From Rhexocercosporidium sp. MPI-PUGE-AT-0058 (lineage: Eukaryota > Ascomycota > Leotiomycetes > Helotiales): a stretch of 64,000 bases of DNA. Of this stretch, positions 20,230 to 32,700 are shown one piece after another. Each line of letters opens with the position of its first letter. Position 1 is the first letter of the stretch. The stretch covers positions 62,001 to 126,000 of the forward strand of contig JAGTJL010000006.1 of assembly GCA_020746875.1 (NCBI GenBank), read 5' to 3'. Under the pieces are notes generated by a model. That model was not told the origin of the DNA, did no database searches, and saw nothing but the letters and a program-made list of their open reading frames with translations. The position numbers and the translations under genes are program-made.

Positions 20230-22126
20230 ATGACAAAACAATGGAGAAGTCAGCTCTCCCGTAGTGGAATCTTCTCCCTGGCCATCTCGGTCAGTCAACT
20301 GCGATCCATACACATTTGACGTAGCGCATTATTCACGTATATTACAAGATAATTCAGCACGTCTTTTTATTCAGAATTCTCCAATTCTGGTCAAAATCAT
20401 CGAAGTTGGCGAGAAAGGTTCGTGAGGGCGGAGCTCTCCAGTTTCTCGGCATGTCGCTAACCCGAGCCGTCATACAGACCTCTTATTCAAAAGCTTTCCG
20501 GAATTAGACGAGTACTTGAGACTATCACAATTCATTGGGACCCGTATCATGTACGAAATGAAAACACGATATTTCATGGTTTCGTGCGACCGTGCTGACT
20601 TCAATCCCTAGATTTGTGCCGCAAACAGACTCATGGGATCACCTCATGATCTCTGAACAAGGTCTGCAAAAGTTGTTGTCGTATTTTCAAGCATTCCCAG
20701 CCATACTAGATGTCATAAACGCTTTTGGTCGCCGGAACTCCTCGGAGAGCGTCTCGCTCAGCGCATGCCACTCTCAAGTGAGGGCCAATATCTCTGGTAA
20801 GTGTTGCGCAACATCCATCAAGCTTAAGCATCATTTGTCTAACTTGAGTTCGCTTTTATAGAGCATTGCTATGTAGCTAGACACGTTGAAGAACATGGCC
20901 GTGAAGATGAGTCAGAAACTCCCTGGTCAATTAGACATATGGGGGTATATCATCAACGTAATATGTGGACCAACACCAACACATTTATCATTTTCAACCC
21001 TTCAAAAACCTCTCAACGACGCTTGAAAGACGCTCAGGTTGTATTAGGCTCTCTGCCTACATGGAGAGACATCCACGTACTTGCCGCTTCTTGCTCAACT
21101 ACGCCATGGCGACGCTATATCAGCCATATGGAATCGCAATTGACTCAATTGGTAAAATTCACCTTGTCTTTGGATGCGTTGCATTGACGACAACACACAA
21201 TCACAACCCAAAAAACAAACTCCGACCTTGATTTTTATTGTCAATTAAAGCTATACTACAATATGGACTCAATTTCAAAGAATTTTACTAATAATTTGTG
21301 TTTCTCCCTAGAAAACGAGAGCACATCTTTCCACAGTCGTTGACCTTCACGCATCAGAGAAGAAACCAACGTTGAAAATCGAGTTTTCGGACACACAAAA
21401 TATACAAGTGCTTCAGGACAAGCTCCATCAAGTGAACCAGATCTTGGAATCCAACCTCAGAGCGTTCAATCTTATCTCCAGCCTGATGAATGGCAACCTG
21501 GCTGTTAACGACCAACAACCGCTATGGCATCTCAACGACTATGATAGTGGGCTAGCATTTTGCACTACGGAAACAGAAATGCAGTCACAGCGGTTAAATA
21601 CATTGCTTCGGAGGACCAATGCCGCATCAGGTTTGGTAAATTTCCAGTTTTGTAGCGCCATTCATTTGCTTTCAACTAACTCGAGTTACAGATGCAAAAA
21701 ATCATCGACTTCCGTGCCATGGAAGCACTGAAAACTAGCAGCGAAGCGTCAACAGGAATATCACGGCTCACCCAAAAAATGCCGAAAAGTCTCGGAAAGA
21801 CGCGCGCATGATTACGATCATAACGATTTTTACCTTGATCTTCCTTCCAGCCTCTTTTGTCTCGGTAAGTAGCCGGCCCTAACAGATCATGATATTGGTG
21901 GCTGACGGGGCACGCATGGCAGCAGTTCCCCAGCATGGGGTATATTGACCTTGGTCCTTCCCACAATCCCGTGTCCGTGCAATTTCACAGCGAAATGTGG
22001 ATCTGTGGAATTATGACGCTGTTGCTTTTGGTTGTGACCCTAGGATCGTGGCTATGGTTGGAGGTGCATGCCAGGCGGCGACGGCCTGGTCAAGCAGTAG
22101 ACTGCGAGGCTGGGGGCAATGTGTGA
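20230..22126 (+). CDS. CorA-like Mg2+ transporter-domain membrane protein, one-base frame break
   Basis: Fungal CorA-like transporter domain protein. Pieces in order: CDPYTFDVAHYSRILQDN; LLFKSFPELDEYLRL; FVPQTDSWDHLMISEQGLQK; EHCYVARHVEEHG; SETPWSIRHMGVYHQRN (family hallmark); KIEFSDTQNIQVLQDKLHQV; IIDFRAMEALKTSSEASTGI; then MITIITIFTLIFLPASFVS and MGYIDLG, and a last helix MTLLLLVVTLGSWLWLEVHA. So there are two C-terminal membrane helices after a long cytosolic part, ending at 22124-22126. Introns with good junctions include one ending CAATCCCTAG, GTAAGT..TTATAG before EHCYV, a 56-nt intron before MQKII, and one after FVS. At the six-A run 21774-21779 one A is lacking to join SRLTQK to NAEKSRKDARM. 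The start is uncertain: the ATG at 20230 is not in the frame of CDPYTFD. Confidence 0.65.
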
Positions 22127-22193
22127 CGGGTGTGGCTCCGGCGGCTCGGTGTGCGAATGTGGTAAGCCAGGATTCACTTCTGGCTCCTTTTGA

Positions 22194-25100
22194 ATGGTGG
22201 AGTTTCGCTCTTTTATCCTTGCTGGAAACCAAAACCACAAGAAAGAGCTTTGCTTTTCTGTATCTTTGATTCTTTACCAACGCCTCGCTAGCTGTGTGCT
22301 ACTCCTCATTTTCATTGAGCACCTATTGCTAATTATTGGTTTCGTAATACACCAGTGCTCTGATCATACACTGGAAACAAGGGCCCCTGAACAATTCTCT
22401 TTCCGCAATTTGAAAGAAGGCTATTGCAGGGAGCTTGCTGCCAGCATTCCAGACGATGACTTTAAACAATTTGCTGCTGATTTCGCAGAAGCTCTTCCGA
22501 AATTCGCTGTGCCAAGGATGGACTCCGGTGTCTACTCCGTGTATGGACCTGATACGATTTTGCCTTTCACCAACGAACGAAAGATTGGAGTGCGAGGTGA
22601 AGACGGGGTAATCCGGCAGGAAGGGGCTCACGGGAAGGTGTATGCATTCGAAATATATGAAGAGTATCGACAGTTTCCAGTAAGTACTCGTTAATGTTCA
22701 GCGTACACAAGAAGGAGATGACGCTGACTGATCACAGCATGCAAGAGAATTCAAGCAATTTGCGCGAAAAGAGCTTGACAGCAATAGCGAGTTGGCTTTT
22801 CATCTGGAGAACAGCAACCTTGAACATGCCACAACCCTACAAAATCCTCACATAATTAAGATGATCAAAGCATATAGACATGGAGACACATTCAATTTGA
22901 TCTTCCCTTTAGCGAAAACGAACCTCGACCACCTCCTTCGTGATCCTGTCCAAGATACTAGCAACTCTATACAAGGGCCCATGGAGTTGCATTCGGCATG
23001 GGATCAGGTCCTGGGAGTTGCAAGTGCCCTTCGAGAAATTGGTGGACCAAGTAGCACCAATGGTGTTTCTGGACCAAGTAACAAGCAGGAGTTCCTCGGC
23101 ATGCACTTCGATTTGAAGTCTGCTAACATCTTGATCGATGATCAAGGTGTTTGGGTTATATCCGACTTCGGAGAGTCAACTTTCCAAGAGACGAGCAGAA
23201 GTAGCTCGAGAGTCGAAAATCGAGGAGGGACAGACGCATATGCACCGCCAGAGATCGACAACCTTGACACCCAGTTCAGTCGGCGTTACGATGTCTGGTC
23301 TTTGGGCTGCATTATGTTGGAGGTCACGGCTTTTGTCATATTGGGCTACGATGGCCTTTGTGGCGACAAGGGCCTCGATCGAGTTCGCTATACCACATCA
23401 GCTTGGAGCTCAATAAAAGAATCAGATCATCGATTCTTCAGCCGGGAATCCCCACAAGGTAAATTTATTATCAAAAAGGAAATCACGGACTTCATGGAAT
23501 CCTTAACAGCCGCAGAGTCCCTTCGGGGTCATCAAAAGAGCCAAGCGTTCGTAAGATGCATCTTGAATACGAAGATGCTCGAACCAGAAGCGAAATTCAG
23601 GGTACCTATCGAAGACGTTATTCGTCGTCTAAGGTCAGCAATGAGCACTGCACGAGATGATACACACCAGCGAGGGCCGATGAGTCGTGTCGCAGACGAA
23701 CGACTAATTGGCGAACCTGGTCTAAGTGACATGCGGTAAGGATGACCCCAGTCTTGAAGCAATAGCGCAATTCTAACTCTTCAGTAGGCTTTGGCACTTG
23801 AGACAAAATGATTGGCTAGATGCCTCTATTCGTATATTCGAGGATTCAGCTCTCAATCTCCGCACTTGTACAGTCCTGAAAGGCAATACTGAGCCAAGCG
23901 AGATACATTGTACGTATGATCCATACCTTGTCTACGTTTCCTCGAGATACCGGATGTTAAGTGGACACAGTTGTTAGGAACACCACAATGCTTGTCCCAC
24001 GATATGCTTTCCGTGACAACTCTAACAAAGTTGCCTTTGGCGCTGCAATCTACTTCTCTCACAACACCCTAGAAGGTTCGCAAAAGTATCCCGGCTTGAT
24101 ACTCGATTTCCATCACAGTAAAGGTAGAAATGTCAACCTCTTCTTCAATCATATGTTAATCACTTTTAGATGTATGGCTTATCCAAGGAACTCTTACCGG
24201 TCAGAAAGTTGAGGCTAGGTGAGACTTGGCTATTATTCTCTATAGCAGACACACATTAACCGAGAGAGGTAGCTTTGCCCTTGAAAGTTTCAAATATCAA
24301 GAGTACGCATCTCTTGGTAGCCGAGTGACGTCAAGTCTCAAGTCTCGTTTCCTTTACACAAAAGACAAAAGGGAAGGTGATTACAAAGACCTTGGGACCG
24401 CCACTGTGCAATTGTGGACCGAGGTCGTTGAAAAAGCACAAGGAGTATGTTAATTCTGTTTCATGTTTGAGTTTCTGCTGATATTTTGACTAGGGCGAAA
24501 GGAGAGTTAGCATTGCTACCACTATGGGAGAATCCAGTCGAACAGTGAGGAGGCAGCCACATCAGCAACCTGGTTATCGCTGTGTGCCTATCCGGCGGAT
24601 GGTCGTTTTTGTTCACAAGTTGAGGAAGATAATCATAATCGCAAGTATGTTATCCTGGCCATGCATCCTTTCTCGGCTGACAACCCCGGCGTAGTGGACC
24701 GAAATTGGCACGTAGATAATAAGTTACAAGAGGGAGAACCCCCAAAATTCCTCCATTTCGGACCTCGGGACGAAGGCAAGGACCCTTCATTTGTCGCAAC
24801 AACACTCTACCCTTATTGCCGGACGACCCCGAGTCATTTGCGGGTTTCCCTCTTAATCCAGCGATGCTTCACGATATCGAATACCAGACCCGTTTTGAAT
24901 CCAACTCAGTGGGTCTCACTTTTCGGGACACGGGTGCACGAAAGAAATTTTTGCGAGACATATTTAACGCTGTGGACAGAGTGGTATGACCAAACGAAAG
25001 CCGCAGAGAGACAGCCTGGATATACACCCGTTCCGCCTCCAGTACATGCCAAGAAGAAATCAGCACAACTTACACCCAAATCTATGGCCAAATCTCCTTC

Positions 25101-25281
25101 TTGGAATGCGCCTCGACAGAATTCAAGAAGTGTTTCGATGACAAATGGTTCTACCCCTGAGGAGAGCAAGGTTCGAATTCCTAATCGGGGAGGGGGCCGA
25201 GGAGGGTATTACAAAGTAAAAGCTCCGAACAGTGAAAAGGAGGAGAAAAGGGAGAGCAAAAGGAAGGAAGCTGATGTATAG
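22194..25281 (+). CDS. Fungal serine/threonine protein kinase with C-terminal extension
   Basis: The kinase exon ends at the donor after YRQFP and resumes HAREFKQFARKEL (candidate VAIK Lys). Landmarks: GAHGKVYAF (Gly loop), NPHIIKMIKAYRHG, GMHFDLKSANILI (catalytic loop, HFDLK in place of HRDLK), ISDFGES (DFG), GGTDAYAPPE (APE) and YDVWSLGCIMLEV. Introns follow after SDMR (~23737-23781), after EIH (~23911-23958) and after HHSK (~24125-24169). The extension (LWHLRQNDWLDASI, VPRYAFRDNSNKVAF, DVWLIQGTLTGQKVEA, TVQLWTEVVEK, FPLNPAMLHDIEYQTRFE, LTFRDTGARKKFLRDIF) has no family I can name. Frames near 24270-24340 and 24990-25060 do not connect cleanly, so exon limits there are guesses. The basic tail (RGGGRGGYYKVKAPN) ends at 25281. 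The start is uncertain: ATG 22194 gives an unlikely hydrophobic leader. Only 67 bp separate it from the CorA-like gene, same strand. Confidence 0.6.
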
Positions 25282-25767
25282 AGTCCTCCTTTTGGCCAGT
25301 TGAGAAGCCTGAGCTTATGCGCATTTCCTAGTGTAACAAAGCACTATAGCGACACCGTAGCCTTAAGTAATACCATGGCTAAACGATATCCGCGAGCACG
25401 TTATATATCTCAGCGATTACTTTAGGAAAGCATTTATCTGTATCGATTCCGCAGAAGATTAGCCGGCGCCGAAGCCGCTAATTAAGACCATTATCGCGGC
25501 ATAAGGCAGCAAGGTAACCACGACCACAAAAGTTCGAGTCCGGCATCATCTGGACAGGCACCAGAAGATGCACTCCGAATCATTCCTGCCACACACAGGC
25601 AAATCGTCATTTTCCAGGCTAGTGCTTCTCAGACAAGTTTCCTCTGCCTGCTGTCAAGTTAAGGTATCGTTAAAAGCTGCTAATTATCCAAGAGACAACA
25701 CGTGTCGGTTCTTGGCATCATGTCTCATCTTGGCTGGCGAGGAACAGCCTGCGCTGCTTGAGATGGG
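25282..25767. other. Intergenic, nothing recognised
   Basis: No supportable feature. A B-box-like stretch (AGTTCGAGTCC near 25527) was considered for a tRNA, but there is no cloverleaf around it. Confidence 0.35.
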
Positions 25768-26142
25768 GTGCAAGACGATGCTAATAAAACATCAATCAAC
25801 AATCTGGCAGAGCTTTCTCGAAGCTGTGAACAATTGACTGGAAGGTGGAAGGGTGTTGATTGCGTTATCAGCATGGTTGGACCGTCAGGGGCAATCGACT
25901 ATTACTGCAAACACCACAAGACAGAGCGAACCAAGGCTAAATATGTGGGGACACGGTTTTTTGGTACTATGGCAGATGGAAATGTGAATTGTCCATGTGG
26001 GAAGCAGGAGGTAGTTGGCTTTGAAGCTCACTTCTTCAAGTGTCACTTTGTGAATAACATGGTTCGTACGATAGCTAGAGATGGATGCCAGATCCGTCGA
26101 TCTCGCAGGTTGAGAGATTACGACTCCGCGAAGATTAAATGA
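25768..26142 (+). CDS. Hypothetical Cys/His-containing protein, possibly partial
   Basis: Open frame of about 124 codons, start uncertain. It contains a possible metal-binding cluster, CPCGKQEVVGFEAHFFKCHF (C-x-C-x12-H-x3-C-H), plus DYYCKHHK and a basic end (CQIRRSRRLRDYD). A second open part in another frame (26185-26415; DAFECHIFSNVVWPQSLNEP) may be a following exon. I do not recognise the family. It could be a host orphan gene or a piece of a mobile element. Confidence 0.3.
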   Translation: MQDDANKTSINNLAELSRSCEQLTGRWKGVDCVISMVGPSGAIDYYCKHHKTERTKAKYVGTRFFGTMADGNVNCPCGKQEVVGFEAHFFKCHFVNNMVRTIARDGCQIRRSRRLRDYDSAKIK

Positions 26143-29100
26143 TGGTCTGAGGGTTCTAGAGAGGCGCCGTGTGATAAGAATGAAGTGTATTACATTGCTA
26201 GGAGAAGAATCAAACGAACTATTCAAACAAAGGCCTCGACATTAGGCGATGCGTTTGAATGTCATATTTTCTCCAATGTGGTATGGCCGCAATCTTTAAA
26301 TGAACCTGCCGACCGACAGTTCTTGAGCTTGTCTCCACCGGATAACGTTAAGACGGGGGGGGACTATATAAATTTCGATGATTTAAAACTACCTAAAAAG
26401 AAATACATAACCTAGCCTCAGCACGCCACCCCCTTTGTTAAGGCAGGCGGAGCGTTCCTTATAAGCTAAGCGTAGCCAGGCTAAGATAAATATATCAAGG
26501 TTTAGGCGGAGGCAAGCAGAGGCAGGCTGCTATAAGTTGAACTTAGGCTGGGCAAAGTCGTAACTTATGCTGGGCTGTGGTGAGTACTTATTCACTGGAC
26601 AGATAAGAGCTTTCAGTCTATAGTTCGTGTATGCTACCTGTAAGTACTTATCTGCCAGTGCAGTCTTCAACTGACAACCTACTCGGAACTCTTCTTTACG
26701 CTGTGTATCACTCAGCATCCCACACTCAGTCCTCAGCACCCAGGAATCAACGCACAGCGTTTACTCTACAACGCAAAGACGAACCTACAAAGTAGATACT
26801 CAGTTCCCCAATTCCTCGCTAAAGAGCTATTGAAGGTATTGAACTCGACCGAGGAAGATTTCGAACCTGATATCATGGCCGAGAACGAAGAAGGAGTTTT
26901 TAGCACTTACCTCTTGGAAGTCACCTTAACTGTGAGCTGCCACTTGACTCGCCGTCTATCAAAACAAGAACATTATCCTCGACATTCGACAATTTATCAA
27001 GTTCCGCACCAAGAAATTTGCTCACAGTCGAGAGACTAGAGCTTGCCTGCTTCGGATTCCGCGTTGTGTGCTCGTGGTTCTGCGACTCGACAAATTGGAA
27101 TATATGGATTCGATGAGCGAACTCGAAGATGTTCTCGACAACACTCATCCGAGCAGTGATGATGACGGCGTTTCTAGCGAGAGAGAGTTACTAAGGAGTG
27201 AAAAGGCCGACGATGAGTAGCTATACGGATTTTCTCGAGATGGGAGTGACGGATGGTATGACGAGATCGAGGACTCTGATGGATTGAGTGAGAGTCTGGA
27301 TCGGAAGACAATGCCGATGCTGATGGAATAGATGATTTGGAGGATGATGAAAATCCCCAGGTAGATGGAATGGGTATGTCAGGGGATTTTGAGGGCAAGA
27401 GAGAGAGTAGCGAGGATGGCAAGAATGACGAATCTGAGGAGATATGAGAGCGTCGGTCGGTGTGATTTGAAAGAAAATTTGAATACATATTGACTTTGAA
27501 GCAGTTGACTCGATTAAATCTGGTATAATTTGCTCTGGCTTTATTTTAATATCCAAAATTTGATCGCGAATGCTTCTTTCAACACCAAAGCATCATGGCA
27601 TTTGATCGTCATACAACTTGTCTTGACTTGGCATGCATCTCGTCTATTTGCAGATACCAATGAACGCTAACACATACTTAGGAGAATAGAATGGCTAACG
27701 GATGGAGCTTCGATGTTAGGGAGTTATGACCTGGAGTATACTTCTACGATGGTTTTACACTGCATCTCGTTACTTTGGCGATGACCTTAGGTAATTATAA
27801 CAGAACGTCTCTATTGGTGGTTCCCGTCGGCAGGGATGACTACAATTGTGCTAGCGCGTATTCAGCATAATACTATTTGCCTAAATTAAAGCAGAAGCAT
27901 AAATTACTTGAAGACATTGGCGTTTGTGTTGATTTATAAACTTTGATTAACCGAGGCAACTATGAGATAAGGAGTCATGTGTCTGTCACGTGCCATGAAT
28001 TACCCAAACAGTTAAGCGAGACGGCAAGTAAACATACTTTTTGAATTCCATATTTTCTAGTTCTCGTTCTTGTAAGGAGATCGATAGGCTAAGGTCTGGC
28101 GAGGCGAGGAGAGGGGGACTGGTGCTGCTGCGGGGCTCCATTCGTGCAAGGCATGGGCTCCTTCCTCGACTAGAGGCGGGTATTTGAACAACCCGCTGCG
28201 CCTTCCCGTACAGAAGGATTCCTTCCAAAATGTCCGCTTACGCCATACAAAGGTCGCGTCCCCCCTGAGGAGGACAATCCCTTCACATCATTAGCACACA
28301 CCACTTTTAACCAGACGCGCACACGGCAAAATGTCTTTAACCAAGAGAAGCATATCGGAATCTAGTGCAGACACAATTCGTAGCACCCCATCTGTCACTA
28401 AGAGAGTCAAGTTGATATGTTCAAGTTGGTCCCCAAAACCCCATAGCCTTTGCTACTGTCACCAAAATCTATCCTAGTTCTCCAAAGGAGCATCGAAACC
28501 TCCACTTCAATCGAGAGAGGTTGATGTAGGAGGTTTACACTCTGTAGATGTGATTATTCTGATCCCACAGAATTAGCACGACTAATAATCTTCAGTGTTA
28601 TTGCCAGTGCTTTTAGGAAGCTCTAAAACTCCATGGAAGAGGTTTATGGGTGGGTATCTCCGTATTCTACCTAACTACGCTGACGGGGAGGCAGAAGCCA
28701 GAAGTCTCTGGAGGAGTTTAGCCGATTGAGAAAACCCATGGATAAGACATGGTAGGTCATTCAGCACAGCAGCAGATATGTATGCTACACAAACGTATCC
28801 AACCGCAATTTGATAGCCCTCCTCGTTTTTTCTCCCTTAAATGAATACGAATGCGAATTTGTTTCAGGCGTTAAGGCCAAGACAATCAACAACGGGAAAA
28901 CAAACAAACGGACCACGCGAATTTTGCGGCGTAAATGTCCGAATGCGAAGGCTAGAAACTTACCACAGGAAGGGGCCACCATTGACTTAATTAGTTTTTG
29001 TACACCAGCCGACACGACTGTCATGATATCCGCTGTGACACCCACAAATTACACGAACCACAGGCATTCATATGTTAGACTCGGGGAATAAGACGACCAT

Positions 29101-29243
29101 TGTGTTCCTTTTATGCGGAAGGATTACAAAACGGGAAGCTCCTCCTCAATCGTTCCCAATCGGGGTGCAAGACTCGCAGAGATCGAGACTTTTCCCGTGA
29201 GGGGATATAAGGCATTGGATCTGCATTCCGCCTTGGAAATGAA
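26143..29243. other. Gene-poor stretch with doubtful coding scraps
   Basis: No gene is supportable. Noted: GGCGGAGGCAAGCAGAGGCAGGC-like repetition at 26500-26530; a strongly acidic frame at about 27105-27220 (SELEDVLDNTHPSSDDDG) with a stop soon after; and an ATG at 28331 (MSLTKRSISESSADTIRSTP) followed by a possible GT-AG intron and a short second exon. None has recognisable homology. Confidence 0.35.
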
Positions 29244-29251
29244 TATATAAA
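29244..29251 (+). promoter_or_regulatory. Probable TATA box of the cysteine-rich secreted protein
   Basis: TATATAAA sits 133 nt before the ATG at 29384 and is followed by a CT/CA-rich leader, as in strongly expressed fungal genes. It supports a once-expressed gene downstream. Confidence 0.5.
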
Positions 29252-29383
29252 GGAGGGGAGACTGTCCAAATGCGTTCTCTTTCAGAAACTTCATCTTCAT
29301 TCGATTTCACTTAACAACTCCAAAAGCTTCTCAAATCAAGTCTTATTTCTCTCGTTTATTCAACATAAGGCCCGAATGCAACT

Positions 29384-29772
29384 ATGCCAATCAATCTCAA
29401 ACTCGCATATCTTGTTTCACAGGCAGTTGGAGCATCCTCTTATGCCGTCACAAACACCCCCCAGCGGTATCTCTGCCTCTATATATCAAATACAAGTAGC
29501 CCATCATCTAACGTTTTTACCCTAGGGCTCCTTAGAACACTTCGGCCAAAGTCCACAATACCACCGACCTAGAAGCCCACAATTCCGAAGACTGTTGGTA
29601 TGACTCCTAGTACGACTGCTCTAAAGGTTATTGCTGGACATTGTGTGGCCATGGAGTAGAACACGGTGGCGCATGGTGCTGGCCTGGCCCGTCTACAGGG
29701 TAGTAGTATACATGCGATCGTTCGGACCAGTGTTCTCCAAACATGCATTGTGCATCAACCTGCAAATGCTAA
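29384..29772 (+). pseudogene. Small cysteine-rich secreted protein, four in-frame TAG stops
   Basis: The ATG at 29384 opens a signal-peptide-like N-terminus (MPINLKLAYLVSQAVGASSY). A good intron (donor GTATCT at 29467, acceptor CCCTAG ending 29525) leads to a second exon whose frame runs to TAA at 29770-29772. That frame holds ten cysteines, including YDCSKGYCWTLCG, AWCWPGP and YTCDRSDQCSPNMHC. The DCSxGYCW..CG..WCW layout resembles a family of small secreted fungal proteins often listed as candidate effectors. The frame is closed by TAG at 29533, 29608, 29701 and 29704. All four can come from TGG by the G-to-A change of RIP, and none is a frameshift. With a TATA box and leader still present, this is best read as a recently silenced secreted-protein gene. 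Function unknown. Confidence 0.55.
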
Positions 29773-32700
29773 ATCTATACCTGCTTGAGATGAAGCGGTA
29801 ATCAATGGGGCGATTGGATAGGATAGTGGATCTAAGGGTCGTTTTTTGTCAATCCTGCATCTGGACTTCTATGAATACTAGTGGATATCAACAATCCAGA
29901 TATTCTTTTAGTCCTGATTGCAATAGTTTATAAAGCTGGGGTTTAAAGTCGAAAATCACAAGAATTGTTTTGACAGTGGTTTTTATCTCTGAATTTGTTC
30001 ACAGCTGTACATAAAGGCAGAGACGGCGAAGCCCATACCCAAATTCCATAAGAGAAAAGAGAAAGATCCAAAAGGACAGAGAACGAACAGGTATATTTAG
30101 ACATACTGAGCCAAGTTTTTCCGCTAGACCAGACAAAGCGAAGTTAAACCAAAACGAATCCCTTTTAAATGTTCCCTTTATCTCTGATCACAAATAACTC
30201 AATACAAGAGAGGAGGATCATAAGGTAATTGACATTTAGCATCACATTAAACTTACAATACACTTGCTTGATGTTCATCACATCCCCCTCATGCCCCAAC
30301 TCGCCAGCTTCCTTCCATTGGAAAATTGTTCATTATAGGAAGCCGAAACAAGCTTGGGGCATGAGGGGGAGCCGCTATGTATATAATAAATGCAAACTAC
30401 ACACCGTATCTCGGAATGATTTTACCCAACCCTCTACCCCTTTTACCTGTATTATGCAGCTTATATTTGGCATTGAAAACAAACTTCTTCTAATCCGCTA
30501 ACCTCTTTCAACTAAGCGCTGCTGTCCGAAGATCACTGAGTACATTCTAGAGCTTCTTGGCTATACTGTGGGACGCAGTATGCGCTCATGTGCGTGGTGT
30601 CACTGCAGAGGTTAGTCACTACCATGCACCCGAAGTCACACATTACCGACTCTTGGAATATAAAATGATTTATCGAGTGTCGTTGCTTCTTGTAAATGCC
30701 TCCGAGCTGAGCTTGTTGATCTAACTCCAGAGCTTACTACACCAACCCAGGCTTCCGTTTTCGTGGCAGGTTCTAAGCAGAACTCAAAGTTGGTTCTCGG
30801 ATTTGCAAATCGTTTTCCAGAGTTGAAACGCTACTTTCCCAAAACATATTCTCAACTTCAAAAACTCTTCGATGACCTGTCCAAGAAGAATACTGAGCTT
30901 GCGAGGGACATTATAAAACAAAATCCAGGTTCGAAGCATGTAGGAATTTGGGATATGGATCATCAGAACAAGTGAGAGCATGTTCCAAAAGGAAGTATTC
31001 GAGACAAATGACACAAGGTACTGATTTTCTCAATTCAAGTTTGGAGCATTTCTAACAATTCATTAGCACATGATCTCTTCTAAGATGACTAAGATACCCT
31101 CAATTGGGATTTCATGTGGAATATCCTACAATCACTTGGGATTGATGGAGAAGTCTTACACGATGAATTCGGCCTTCCCAGCCTTGATCTTGGTCCAGGA
31201 CAAAGGGCAGTTCCCAATTACTTGGTTGTGGGGAATGATGTAATGCCCAAGCTCGTCAAGCGAATGGCATTTACATTTGAAAAATAAAAACGCACCGCCA
31301 ATGGCACAAAGAAACACGAGGGAATGGCCTCCGATTCGTCAGGGAAGAAGACTTTAGAGAGGTTGGCTCCGAGACTACTCGGCTCGGTCCACGGCTTCTA
31401 ATCCCCAGACCCGCTTGACTTCGGAGTTGTCCGAATCATCGTGGAACAGAATTCTAGCCGAGTCGCGAAACTGAAAGGACAATGTAATCGATTTCCGGCG
31501 GTGCGGGCCTTTGGCTGCTGTCAGCAACCGCAAATGGTTTATCAAGAATGGACAAGATCATAAGTTACCCTTAGCAATCGGTATAAAGACATATGCGGCG
31601 AACTACTTTATTTTGCGTCAGATCCGATTCGCTCAAGAAAGTCGAGAAGTTTCATGCTGTCTAAGCCTACACGACATGCCACACTCCCACAGAACACTAC
31701 TTCTATCAACGCGAGATACTCTTTTAAACATTTCATGAAAGTAGTGTTAACTTAAAGAATCGCGTCCCAAGGAGTTGCAATCTCCGGTTAAGTTCTATTT
31801 ACGATCTAAATAGCCACTTGAGCAAGTGGTCTATCCTGGCACGTTTCGGATTTTCCTATTCCGCGAATAATCTACAGTCTTTGATAGTTCCTGGAGAATA
31901 GACCGCACACTACAAGCACCAGCTGACTCGTGTCGTGGAAGTCTGATCTAAGATGTAGGTGACATTGAGGTTTTTAGATGTATAATTCTTATGAACACGT
32001 TTGCGAGCGAATTCAAAGAAAGAATTCTACTTGGATTAATCTAGTTCTTCATGACATGCATTCTCAATTATGTCTCATAAAACGAAAACGAAATGAAAAG
32101 AAACACCATGGAATAGGAATTATGGACGCCTTTTACAAATCCGAAATATTTGAGTAATAATATGCGAATGAATGTTCTGGCTCAGGTGATAGGTGGGTAC
32201 AAGGAATGGGATATTATCCTTTTCGGTCTCGCAAACTGCAACTCGCGTCAAAGAGGACCTCATTGTGATCAAGTAATGCTACTTTAAAACAGTACGGAAT
32301 CAAAAACAGCTGTATTCAACCTGAGGTACCCGATACCAAGCCCGTCAGACGATCCCGGAGTTCATTTGCCTACAGTAATGAGTAGTTTATGCGCCATCAT
32401 CCTATAGGGGCGCCTGGGCGCCGACGAACGCCAAGAGAATTCTTGAGTTGTATTCAATTTAAATATGACGAACAACCTCGCCCCTATAAACGAGATCAAA
32501 AACTTAGATGGGATATCAAAATCGAGTTGATTCGACGGATAAAAATCTGTCGCGGAAAATAGACATCCTTCTGGTTACAATTCTTAGTCGTTGGAAACAC
32601 TTGCAAGGCTTGGCCAAAACGCGGGGAACACACCCCGCTGGAAAAAAAGCAGTCATGGGCTCAGAGAGGAAAGGAGTGGTCAGATCGTGTACTAGGAACG

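Noticed and set aside
25510..25545. tRNA candidate from a GTTCGAGTCC-like B box
   Set aside because: No matching A box or foldable acceptor/anticodon arms at the right distance.
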